Below, one piece after another: positions 56,800 to 64,000 of a stretch of DNA of 64,000 nt. Position 1 is the stretch's first letter, and each line of letters opens with the position of its first letter. Made by a program: the position numbers and the translations under genes. The DNA comes from an uncultured Rickettsiales bacterium (lineage in GTDB: Bacteria; Pseudomonadota; Alphaproteobacteria; Micavibrionales; GCA-2720935). The notes under the pieces are model-generated. The model saw nothing but the letters and a program-made list of their open reading frames with translations, did not search any database and had not been told where the DNA came from. The stretch lies in the NCBI GenBank assembly GCA_950054255.1, contig CATLOR010000001.1, positions 903,589-967,588 of the forward strand. The letters are read 5' to 3'.

Positions 56800-56828
56800 T
56801 TGACACCGAGTCGGTATTTGTGATTCTA
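56800..56828 (+). promoter_or_regulatory. Candidate ftsB promoter with an 11-base dyad in its spacer
   Basis: TTGACA at 56800-56805; the spacer contains ACCGA-G-TCGGT (56805-56815), a perfect dyad; a weak -10 (TTCTAT) is near 56824. The dyad lies where a repressor would block RNA polymerase. Function is inferred. Confidence 0.35.
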
Positions 56829-56835
56829 TGGAAGA

Positions 56836-57186
56836 ATGGAGCAAGTTATCCACAGAGTTAATCACACGCAAAAATACCCCTCAAACGACAGAATGTATAT
56901 ATCTGGGCGTTCTGTTGTGACGTTTTTGATTGGTTTGGTGATTGTTTCATATTTGATTTTTCACTCTGTTGAGGGAAAAAGAGGGGTCTATGTTTTGCAT
57001 GATTTGGAAAAAGTCTTAGAAAAAGAGAAAATTGTTTTGGCATCTCTTCAAGCTGAGAAACAAGAATTACAAGTCATGCGTTTTTACTTAAATAACCCAG
57101 AAGACTATCCTGATTATATTGATGAGCATATTCGTCAAAAACTTGGATATATCCAAGAGGGTGATCGCGTAATCATCACGCCTTAA
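56836..57186 (+). CDS. ftsB: Cell division protein FtsB / DivIC-like septum formation initiator
   Basis: 116 residues from ATG 56836, or 97 from ATG 56893 (MYISGRSVVTF), which is the more usual length before the membrane helix. One helix (VVTFLIGLVIVSYLIF, about 28-43) and then a coiled-coil (LHDLEKVLEKEKIVLASLQAEKQ in parts) and a short C-terminal part with KLGYIQEGDRV, typical of FtsB. It acts in the periplasm with FtsL and FtsQ. Placement between eno and pdhA is the standard alphaproteobacterial order. The divergent glycine-zipper operon shares the upstream gap. Confidence 0.9.
   Translation: MEQVIHRVNHTQKYPSNDRMYISGRSVVTFLIGLVIVSYLIFHSVEGKRGVYVLHDLEKVLEKEKIVLASLQAEKQELQVMRFYLNNPEDYPDYIDEHIRQKLGYIQEGDRVIITP
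56846..56854 (+). promoter_or_regulatory. Perfect DnaA-box sequence
   Basis: TTATCCACA, identical to the strong E. coli DnaA box. It lies in the first codons of the longest ftsB frame, or in its leader if the later start is used. A single box does not make an origin; a 9-base match can occur by chance in 64 kb. Confidence 0.3.
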
Positions 57187-57270
57187 CTTTAGACATAATT
57201 TCTTGACAATATTCATAGCTGAGCGTAAGTGTTGTTTGTATAAACAACCAAAAACGACAGATGAGGGAAT

Positions 57271-58152
57271 ATGAGTCCGAATAGATTAAAAGCCCAAAAG
57301 CTAGGCGATGGAATGATTTCATGGAGAGAAGTGAAATTATCACCAGCTGCGGCAATCTGTATGCATGAAGCTCTTTTGACATGTGAAGATTTATTGGTTA
57401 AATCTCGTTATGAAGCTTTGTTAGTCGTTAAGGCAATGGAATTGAATGGGATTTGCATAGGTGTGCATGATCATGATCATTTTATGGCGATGACAGACGT
57501 ACTTAATCAGCGTTACATAAAATTGATTGAGCAAGGAAAGAAGGGGATTTCATATTTTCCTTCTCAAGATGCAATAGAAATAAGTGTCCGTGAAGCAGAG
57601 TTTATAAAAAATAAGCTCGAAGAGGCGAGCTTAAGCGATGAGGGGTTTATCTTTTCTGGGGACGGTAAAATGTATATTTCTTTATTTGATGTAGTGAAAG
57701 CATTACCTGATAACGTGGTGATTCCTTATTATGAGCATAAGCCAGAGCAAATTGCGCAGGAACTTGGTGTGGATTATAATGCGTTTATATCTCGCATAGA
57801 GAAACATTCAAGATATCCAGCCATTGTGTTAGCGCGTACTAATTATGAAGACGTTATTTTAGAAGGTGATTTACGAACAGACTTTGAAAAAGTAGCTCCT
57901 ATTTTAGGGATTGGATTGCCACCACATTTAATAAATGACACACGTTATGGCCAAGCCGCTGAAGATATGTATCCGACATTGGTAACACGCAATAGAGAAT
58001 TGGTGAATGCCTTATTAGGGAAGTCACCAGATAATATTTATATTCGAAATATAACAGCTAAAGTGGCTTATGATATGATTGAATCCGCGATACAAAGAAA
58101 ACAGAGTCGAAAGCCTGCACAAAAAAGAAAAAAGATCTTTGGTCTTTTTTGA
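57271..58152 (+). CDS. Unknown 293-residue protein between ftsB and queC
   Basis: 293 residues, soluble, without a signal peptide or membrane helix. The first half is alpha-rich (AAICMHEALLTCEDLLVKSR) and contains HDHDHF (about 70-75), possibly a metal-binding run; the middle has VIPYYEHKPEQIAQELGVDYNAF; the second half includes ILARTNYEDVILEG-like strands and DLRTDFEKVAPILG; the C-terminus is a basic tail. GAGGGA lies upstream of the ATG. I recognise no family. It sits in the otherwise conserved eno-ftsB-pdhA block, so it is probably an accession. Ends four bases from convergent queC. Confidence 0.7.
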   Translation: MSPNRLKAQKLGDGMISWREVKLSPAAAICMHEALLTCEDLLVKSRYEALLVVKAMELNGICIGVHDHDHFMAMTDVLNQRYIKLIEQGKKGISYFPSQDAIEISVREAEFIKNKLEEASLSDEGFIFSGDGKMYISLFDVVKALPDNVVIPYYEHKPEQIAQELGVDYNAFISRIEKHSRYPAIVLARTNYEDVILEGDLRTDFEKVAPILGIGLPPHLINDTRYGQAAEDMYPTLVTRNRELVNALLGKSPDNIYIRNITAKVAYDMIESAIQRKQSRKPAQKRKKIFGLF

Positions 58153-58155
58153 CTT

Positions 58156-58854
58156 CTAAACCTTGTTAATTTGTGAGCGCCAAAATTCATGATCCTCGTA
58201 GGTTGTTGGATCATTTACCTTTGCGAGATGAAGAGCCTCTATACGTTCAACACAAGTTCCGCATTTCCCACAATGGATATCATTCCCTTTATAACAAGAC
58301 CATGTTTGCTCAATAGGGACATGATACAAAGCAGCGTCACTTGCTATGTCAGCTTTTGTTTTATGAATATAGGGTGTGTACAAAGTAACAGGATATAACC
58401 CCTCCAAAGCATGGTTGTGCATTTGTTGGAGTGTATTAGCAAAGTCTGGACGGCAATCAGGATAGATAAAATGATCACCACCATGAACTGCTGTTGCAAC
58501 GCGGTCATAGTTTTTTGCACTGGCAATTCCAAAAGCGATCGTCAACATTATGGCGTTGCGGTTTGGAACAACGGTTGCCTTCATGCTGTCTTCTGCGTAA
58601 TGACCTTCGGGAACATCAATCGTGTCTGTGAGTGCTGAGCCAGAGAGTAAATGTGTTAGAGATGATAAATCAATCACATGATGATCCGCTTTTAAGCGCT
58701 GTGCACATTTTTTTGCATACTCAATTTCTTTTTTATGGCGTTGCCCATAATCAAATGAAACGAGCATAAGGCCTGTCGTGCTAGGATCGGAAGCGATTTT
58801 GTGCGCCAATGTAACAGAGTCTAATCCGCCTGAACATATAATGAGTGTTTTCAT
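58156..58854 (-). CDS. queC: 7-cyano-7-deazaguanine synthase
   Basis: 232 residues, ATP-dependent amide-to-nitrile enzyme of queuosine synthesis. P-loop SGGLDSVTL at 8-16, the C-terminal zinc site in WSCYKGNDIHCGKCGTCVER (about 185-204, four Cys), and VPNRNAIML in the middle are diagnostic. No queD, queE or queF is adjacent. Divergent from pdhA with 113 bases between, in which the pdh promoter must lie. The position between ftsB and pdhA is unusual, which again points to an insertion in this interval. Confidence 0.96.
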   Translation of the reverse strand: MKTLIICSGGLDSVTLAHKIASDPSTTGLMLVSFDYGQRHKKEIEYAKKCAQRLKADHHVIDLSSLTHLLSGSALTDTIDVPEGHYAEDSMKATVVPNRNAIMLTIAFGIASAKNYDRVATAVHGGDHFIYPDCRPDFANTLQQMHNHALEGLYPVTLYTPYIHKTKADIASDAALYHVPIEQTWSCYKGNDIHCGKCGTCVERIEALHLAKVNDPTTYEDHEFWRSQINKV

Positions 58855-58967
58855 ACTATACTACTCTTTGAAAGGTTGGTTTCGTTTTTGCTTTCTATTT
58901 ATTATATTTTTTGCTAGAAAGAAGCCAAGTAAAAATTCGGTAACAACTCTATCCTTTGGAGGCAGTC

Positions 58968-59966
58968 TTGGCGAAACAAGCAAAAAACGCGAAATTACCT
59001 AATTCGGTTACGAAAGACCAACTACTTCAATTTTATCATGACATGATGCTTATCCGTCGCTTCGAAGAGAAGTCTGGTCAGCTATATGGTATGGGCTTAA
59101 TTGGTGGGTTTTGCCACTTATATATTGGGCAGGAAGCAGTAGTCGTTGGGATGCAATCATGTATCAGTAATGAAACAGACAGTGTTATCACTGCGTATCG
59201 TGACCATGGGCATATGCTTGCTTGTGGCATGGAAGCAAATGGTGTGATGGCGGAGTTAACAGGTCGTATAGGCGGTTACTCTAAAGGTAAGGGTGGTTCG
59301 ATGCATATGTTTAGCCGCGAGAAAAACTTTTATGGTGGTCATGGTATTGTTGGTGCTCAGGTGCCGCTTGGTACTGGATTGGCTTTTGCGCATAAATATA
59401 AAGGTGATGGCGGTGTGAATCTTGCTTATATGGGTGATGGTGCCTCAAACCAAGGGCAAGTTTATGAAGCTATGAACATGGCAAGCCTTTGGAAACTTCC
59501 TGTTATTTATATTATTGAGAATAACCAATATGCGATGGGGACAAGCACACAGCGTCACGCAGCTGGTGAATTCTATAAACGTGGAACGGGTTGGGATATT
59601 CCTGGCCGCCAAGTTGATGGTATGGACGTTGTTGCTGTACGTGAAGCCGGTCTTGAGGCTGTTGACTATGTGAAGTCGGGTAAGGGGCCAATCATTCTAG
59701 AAATGAAAACATATCGTTACCGCGGACACTCTATGTCGGATCCTGCGAAATATCGTACGAAAGAAGAAGTTTCTGAATTTAAAGATGGTAAAGACCCAAT
59801 CATTACATTGAAAGGCTTGCTCTTCGATCAAGGTGTGAGTGAAGACGAGATCAAGACAATTGAAAAAGATGTAAAAGCAGTTGTAAATGAATCCGCTAAA
59901 TTCGCTCAAGAATCACCAGAGCCAGATCCTTCTGAGCTATGGACAGATATTTTAGTTGAAGCGTAA
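58968..59966 (+). CDS. pdhA: Pyruvate dehydrogenase E1 component, alpha subunit
   Basis: 332 residues. Thiamine-diphosphate-binding half of E1. [10 protein letters not shown] near 60, the TPP motif [13 protein letters not shown] (GDG...N) near 158-170 and [16 protein letters not shown] near the C-terminus are standard. The start is the TTG at 58968, with GGAGG seven bases upstream (58958-58962); reading from an earlier TTG at 58956 would overlap that site. First gene of pdhA-pdhB-pdhC-lpd; pdhB follows by 25 bases. Confidence 0.96.
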   Translation: MAKQAKNAKLPNSVTKDQLLQFYHDMMLIRRFEEKSGQLYGMGLIGGFCHLYIGQEAVVVGMQSCISNETDSVITAYRDHGHMLACGMEANGVMAELTGRIGGYSKGKGGSMHMFSREKNFYGGHGIVGAQVPLGTGLAFAHKYKGDGGVNLAYMGDGASNQGQVYEAMNMASLWKLPVIYIIENNQYAMGTSTQRHAAGEFYKRGTGWDIPGRQVDGMDVVAVREAGLEAVDYVKSGKGPIILEMKTYRYRGHSMSDPAKYRTKEEVSEFKDGKDPIITLKGLLFDQGVSEDEIKTIEKDVKAVVNESAKFAQESPEPDPSELWTDILVEA

Positions 59967-59991
59967 GTACAGATTTAAGAGGAAAAAGAAA

Positions 59992-61374
59992 ATGTCTATA
60001 GAAGTATTAATGCCAGCATTATCCCCAACAATGACCGAAGGTAAAATCGCCAAATGGGTTGTTAAGGAAGGCGATGAAGTGTCATCTGGGGATGTATTAG
60101 CAGAAATTGAAACAGATAAAGCCACTATGGAAGTTGAAGCGGTTGATGAAGGTGTGATCGCTAAAATCATAGTTGCAGAAGGAACAGAAGGCGTTGCAGT
60201 TAACTCGGTGATTGCCGTATTAGCAGAAGAAGGAGAGGATGCATCCTCAATTGATACATCTTCTGTGGCAAACCAAAATACAGAGCCAACAGCGGCTGTT
60301 GAAACGCAAGAAACGCCAGCTGATACGGCTTCTATGGCTCAACCAGAAGCAAAAGCTGTGATGGATATTGACGAAGCAAAATTCATGGAAAATACAGTGA
60401 ATCAAACAGTACGTGAATCATTGCGTGATGCAATGGCTGAGGAGATGCATGCTGATGAAACCGTGTTTATTATGGGTGAAGAGGTTGCTGAATATAATGG
60501 TGCTTATAAAGTAACACAAGGTTTACTTGATGAGTTTGGTGATAAGCGCGTAATTGATACACCAATTACAGAACATGGATTTGCTGGTTTGGCTGTTGGT
60601 GCGGCTTTTGGTGGATTAAAACCAATTGTTGAATTCATGACATTTAACTTTGCAATGCAAGCAATTGACCAAATTGTAAACTCTGCGGCTAAGACATTAT
60701 ATATGTCTGGTGGTCAGATGGGGTGTCCAATCGTATTTCGTGGCCCAAATGGTGCGGCGGCGCGTGTCGGGGCTCAGCACTCTCAAGATTATGCAAGTTG
60801 GTATGCGCATATTCCAGGGTTAAAAGTTGTTGCACCATGGAATGGTGTGGATGCAAAGGGCTTGTTAAAAGCTGCAATCCAAGATCCAAACCCTGTTGTT
60901 TTCTTAGAAAATGAAGTGATGTATGGATCATCGTTTGATGTGCCAACAGCAGAAGACTTTGTTTTGCCTCTTGGTAAAGCGAAGATTGAGCGAGAGGGAA
61001 GTGATGTCACAATCGTTTCTTACTCAATTGGTGTCGGTAAAGCATTAGAAGCAGCGAAACAATTAGCTGAAGAAGGTATTGAAGCGGAAGTAATTAACCT
61101 ACGTACAATCCGTCCGATTGATATTGATACAATCGTGACATCCGTTCAAAAAACAAACCGTATCGTAAGTGTTGAGGAGTGTTTCCCATTTGCGGGAATT
61201 GGCGCTGAATTATCTGCGCTTGTTATGACACATGCTTTTGATTATTTGGATGCGCCTTTAGGGCGTGTAACAATGGCTGATGTACCTGTGCCTTATGCAG
61301 CAAACTTAGAGAAATTAACAATTCCTCAAGTGGAAAATATTGTCGAAGCAGCAAAAAAAGCTTGCTACAAATAA
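59992..61374 (+). CDS. pdhB: Pyruvate dehydrogenase E1 component, beta subunit, with fused lipoyl domain
   Basis: 460 residues from ATG 59992 after AGAGGA. An N-terminal lipoyl domain (1-78, lipoylated Lys43 in [11 protein letters not shown]) and a Pro/Ala/Gln-rich linker (about 80-130) precede the E1-beta transketolase-like domain (from about 135), with [39 protein letters not shown], and the C-terminal domain with [11 protein letters not shown]. The lipoyl fusion is a hallmark of alphaproteobacterial PdhB. Two stretches of DNA in the lipoyl domain are identical to those in pdhC. Confidence 0.97.
   Translation: MSIEVLMPALSPTMTEGKIAKWVVKEGDEVSSGDVLAEIETDKATMEVEAVDEGVIAKIIVAEGTEGVAVNSVIAVLAEEGEDASSIDTSSVANQNTEPTAAVETQETPADTASMAQPEAKAVMDIDEAKFMENTVNQTVRESLRDAMAEEMHADETVFIMGEEVAEYNGAYKVTQGLLDEFGDKRVIDTPITEHGFAGLAVGAAFGGLKPIVEFMTFNFAMQAIDQIVNSAAKTLYMSGGQMGCPIVFRGPNGAAARVGAQHSQDYASWYAHIPGLKVVAPWNGVDAKGLLKAAIQDPNPVVFLENEVMYGSSFDVPTAEDFVLPLGKAKIEREGSDVTIVSYSIGVGKALEAAKQLAEEGIEAEVINLRTIRPIDIDTIVTSVQKTNRIVSVEECFPFAGIGAELSALVMTHAFDYLDAPLGRVTMADVPVPYAANLEKLTIPQVENIVEAAKKACYK
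60010..60149 (+). repeat. Lipoyl-domain DNA repeat, pdhB copy
   Basis: Two blocks identical to pdhC: 60010-60035 (26 bases) and 60106-60149 (44 bases). Between them the DNA differs at many positions. Confidence 0.85.
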
Positions 61375-61403
61375 AGATTAAACAGTTAGGAAGAGATTAG
61401 AAA

Positions 61404-62699
61404 ATGCCAGTAAATATTTTGATGCCAGCATTATCCCCAACAATGACTGAAGGGAAACTTGCTAAATGGACTGTTCAAGAAGGTGACGAAGTGACTTCAG
61501 GCGATGTAATCGCTGAGATTGAAACAGATAAAGCCACTATGGAAGTTGAAGCGGTTGATGAGGGCGTGATTGGTAAGATCATGATTTCTGAAGGTACAGA
61601 AGGCGTGGCTGTTAATTCTGTGATCGCTGTGTTACTTGAAGAGGGCGAAACAGCTAATGATATTGGTGAGGTAAGTGCCGATGCCCCCGCGCCAGCTCCT
61701 AAAGTAGAAGAAAAATCAGAAGCAAAAGAAGCGCAAGCATCATCAACAGCTCCTGCTGTTGCAACACCGTCACCAGCTCCCGTGGCTGCATCTGGCGAGC
61801 GTGTTTTTGCGTCTCCATTAGCGCGTCGTATGGCTGACCAAAATGGATTGAAGTTAGAGCAAGTGACAGGTACCGGCCCTCGTGGACGTATTGTTAAGGC
61901 TGATATTGAAAAAGCAGTTAAAGAGGGTGTAAAAGCACCAGCGCCTGCTACAGCTAAATCAGGAGGTTCTATGCCAGCTGGTGTTGACTCTCGTGCTCAG
62001 GCTGATGCGCTTGGTCAGCCTTATGAATTTGAGGCGGCAAATGGTGTACGTCAAGTGATTGCAAATCGTCTGCTTGAATCAAAACAAACTGTTCCGCATT
62101 TCTATCTAACTGTTGATTGTGAATTGGATGCATTGTTGAAGCTACGTTCTCAAGTCAATAAAGACGAAGAGGGCTATAAGGTTTCTGTGAATGACTTTAT
62201 CATTCGTGCGGTTGCTAAATCATTACGTGATGTGCCTGCTGCAAATGCATCTTGGGCAGGTGATGGTATTTTGAATTATACAGATGTTGATGTGTCTGTT
62301 GCTGTGGCAAGTGAGAATGGATTGATTACACCAATCGTTAAGAAAGCAGATGAGAAAAGCTTAACAACCATTTCAAAAGAAATGAAAGATTTGGCTGGAC
62401 GTGCACGTGAAGGTAAGCTTGCACCACATGAATTCCAAGGGGGTGGTTTCACGATTTCTAATCTTGGCATGTTTGGTATTAAGACATTCTCTGCGATCAT
62501 TAACCCACCACAATCATGTATCTTGGCTGTGGGTGCGGGTGAACAACGTGCTGTTGTCAAAAATGGCGAGCTAGCGATTGCGACTGTTATGTCTGTGACA
62601 TTATCAGTTGATCATCGCTCTGTTGACGGCGCTGTGGGTGCTGAATTCTTAGCAGCATTTAAGAAATATATCGAAGCGCCAGCGAAAATCTTGGCTTAA
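61404..62699 (+). CDS. pdhC: Dihydrolipoamide acetyltransferase (PDH E2)
   Basis: 431 residues. Lipoyl domain at 1-78 (Lys43), Ala/Pro-rich linker, peripheral subunit-binding domain about 132-170 ([29 protein letters not shown]), and the catalytic acetyltransferase domain with [10 protein letters not shown] and the active His in [11 protein letters not shown]. The core forms the central E2 scaffold of the complex. GAAGAG precedes the ATG. lpd follows after 31 bases. Confidence 0.97.
   Translation: MPVNILMPALSPTMTEGKLAKWTVQEGDEVTSGDVIAEIETDKATMEVEAVDEGVIGKIMISEGTEGVAVNSVIAVLLEEGETANDIGEVSADAPAPAPKVEEKSEAKEAQASSTAPAVATPSPAPVAASGERVFASPLARRMADQNGLKLEQVTGTGPRGRIVKADIEKAVKEGVKAPAPATAKSGGSMPAGVDSRAQADALGQPYEFEAANGVRQVIANRLLESKQTVPHFYLTVDCELDALLKLRSQVNKDEEGYKVSVNDFIIRAVAKSLRDVPAANASWAGDGILNYTDVDVSVAVASENGLITPIVKKADEKSLTTISKEMKDLAGRAREGKLAPHEFQGGGFTISNLGMFGIKTFSAIINPPQSCILAVGAGEQRAVVKNGELAIATVMSVTLSVDHRSVDGAVGAEFLAAFKKYIEAPAKILA
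61422..61561 (+). repeat. Lipoyl-domain DNA repeat, pdhC copy
   Basis: Partner of the pdhB repeat: 61422-61447 and 61518-61561 are identical to the pdhB blocks, including synonymous positions. Confidence 0.85.
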
Positions 62700-62730
62700 T
62701 TTTAAATAGTTTTTTAAAAAGGATTTTATC

Positions 62731-64000
62731 ATGTCAAAGCAATATGATGTTGTAGTAATTGGTGCGGGACCTGGTGGCTATGTAGCGGCTATTCGCGCTG
62801 CACAATTGGGACTAAAAACAGCTGTTGTTGAGCGTCAGCATTTAGGCGGTATCTGTTTAAATTGGGGGTGTATTCCAACAAAGGCTTTACTTCGTTCTTC
62901 TGAAATTCATCACTTGCTTCATCATTTAGATGAGTTTGGTTTTTCAGCAGATAATATCAAATTTGATCTGAAGAAGATCGTTGAGCGCTCTCGTGGTGTT
63001 GCGAAGCAATTATCTGGTGGTATTGGTCACTTAATGAAGAAGAACAAAATTGATGTGATTTGGGGGAATGCGTCTTTAAAAGGTAAAGGTTCTTTTGAAG
63101 TTGATAATGAGGGCAAAAAAGAAGCTTACTCAGCAAAACATATTATTTTGGCTACAGGCGCGCGCGCGCGTGAATTGCCTCACTTAAAGGCGAATGGTAA
63201 GACGATCATTACTTACAAGGAAGCGATGACACCTGAAACAATGCCAAAGAACTTGCTTGTGATCGGGTCTGGTGCGATTGGGATTGAATTTGCAAGCTTC
63301 TATCAAAATATGGGTGCGCAAGTAACCGTTGTTGAAATGCAAGATCGTGTGATGCCTGTTGAAGATAAAGAGATTTCGGCATTCGCTGAAAAGCAGTTCC
63401 TTAAACAAGGTATGAAGATCGTGAAATCGGCAAGTGTTGAAAAGCTTGAAGAGGGGAAAGGTCTTGTGAAAGCGACAATCGATATTAAGGGCAAGAAAGA
63501 AGTTCAAGAATTTGACCGTGTGATCTTGGCGATTGGTATCGTTGGTAATACTGAGAATATCGGTTTAGAAAACACAAAAATTAAAACAGATCGTGGTCAC
63601 ATCGTTGTCAACCAATGGTTGGAAACAGATGAAAAAGGCGTTTATGCGATTGGCGATGTTGTTGGTGCACCGTGGTTGGCACATAAAGCAAGCCATGAAG
63701 CGATCATCTGTGTTGAAAAATTAGCAGGCCTTAATGATGTGCATCCACTTAATACATCAAATATCCCTGGCTGTACGTATTGTCGCCCTCAAGTGGCATC
63801 TGTTGGTTTGACAGAGGAAAAAGCGAAAGAGGCTGGCTATAAGATTAAAGTCGGTCGTTTCCCGTTTATCGGTAATGGTAAAGCCATTGCGATGGGTGAG
63901 GCTGAAGGGCTTGTTAAAACAGTTTTTGATGAGAAAACAGGCGAGTTACTAGGTGCGCATATGATTGGCGCAGAAGTTACAGAAATGATCCAAGGCTTTG
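62731..64000 (+). CDS. lpd: Dihydrolipoyl dehydrogenase (PDH E3), cut by window edge
   Basis: 423 codons from ATG 62731 with no stop before the window end; AAAAAGGA lies eight bases before the ATG. FAD-binding GAGPGGYVAAIRAAQ near the start, redox disulfide in GGICLNWGCIPTKAL (CxxxxC), NAD-binding VIGSGAIGIEFASF (near 175), and GDVVGAPWLAHKASHE are clear. The C-terminal dimerisation domain is entered (RPQVASVGLTEEKA, GAHMIGAEVTEM) but the last His-Glu pair is outside. It regenerates the oxidised lipoyl groups of PdhB/PdhC and completes the operon. Confidence 0.97.
   Translation, partial: MSKQYDVVVIGAGPGGYVAAIRAAQLGLKTAVVERQHLGGICLNWGCIPTKALLRSSEIHHLLHHLDEFGFSADNIKFDLKKIVERSRGVAKQLSGGIGHLMKKNKIDVIWGNASLKGKGSFEVDNEGKKEAYSAKHIILATGARARELPHLKANGKTIITYKEAMTPETMPKNLLVIGSGAIGIEFASFYQNMGAQVTVVEMQDRVMPVEDKEISAFAEKQFLKQGMKIVKSASVEKLEEGKGLVKATIDIKGKKEVQEFDRVILAIGIVGNTENIGLENTKIKTDRGHIVVNQWLETDEKGVYAIGDVVGAPWLAHKASHEAIICVEKLAGLNDVHPLNTSNIPGCTYCRPQVASVGLTEEKAKEAGYKIKVGRFPFIGNGKAIAMGEAEGLVKTVFDEKTGELLGAHMIGAEVTEMIQGF

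Noticed and set aside
56846..56854. Replication origin near the DnaA box
   Set aside because: Only one box, no AT-rich unwinding element with clustered boxes, and no hemE, dnaA or parAB nearby.

Overview
The window is a gene-dense, AT-rich stretch of a bacterial chromosome that reads as an alphaproteobacterium. Evidence for this is the block rpsB-tsf-pyrH-frr-uppS-cdsA-rseP-bamA-skp-lpxD-fabZ-lpxA-lpxI-lpxB, the use of LpxI, neighbouring carD and fdxA, an RpoH with its diagnostic box, lexA next to comEC, gltX and gltA, a GTTC-N7-GTTC SOS box, and the order tpiA-secG-pyrG-kdsA-eno-ftsB-pdhA-pdhB-pdhC-lpd with a lipoyl domain fused to PdhB. The low G+C and compact gene packing suggest a low-GC lineage (Holosporales- or Rhodospirillales-like), but I cannot place it further. 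I see no phage, insertion sequence, CRISPR array, rRNA or tRNA.

Layout: 1-11.6 kb is mixed housekeeping: a cut-off small gene, DUF2336 protein, pgk, prolyl aminopeptidase, a thermonuclease-like secreted protein, rpoH, carD, fdxA, clpX, sufE, hisS and several small unknown genes. 11.7-20.4 kb has purA, a predicted tail-anchored pseudokinase with a membrane-protein partner, rluD, a leucine dehydrogenase, and ftsE-ftsX followed by a DUF218 gene. 20.7-34.1 kb is the translation / undecaprenyl / outer-membrane / lipid A block. 34.2-35.5 kb is a tandem array of three related small membrane proteins. 35.5-45.1 kb holds serS, gltA, gltX, comEC, lexA, trpC and trpD. 45.2-64 kb has a polysaccharide-deacetylase-like protein, ppiD, tpiA, secG, pyrG, kdsA, an MscS channel, eno, small glycine-rich membrane proteins, ftsB, an unknown gene, queC and the pyruvate dehydrogenase operon, whose lpd runs off the right edge.

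The genes describe a Gram-negative envelope with LPS (lpxA/B/D/I, fabZ, kdsA, bamA, skp, ppiD), glycolysis feeding acetyl-CoA into citrate synthase (pgk, tpiA, eno, PDH, gltA), and SOS and heat-shock control (lexA, rpoH, clpX). Compared with the usual alphaproteobacterial order, dxr is missing between cdsA and rseP, trpE/trpG are missing beside trpD, and moaC/moeA are missing between trpC and lexA.

The least explained parts are the pseudokinase/membrane pair (13.0-15.7 kb), the triplicated small membrane protein family (34.2-35.5 kb), the glycine-zipper genes (7.5, 55.7-56.6 kb), a possible small RNA near 51.5 kb and several lone unknown proteins. Many start codons were moved inward from the longest reading frame using ribosome-binding sites, and those choices are stated per gene. 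No gene-free stretch exceeds 300 bases.
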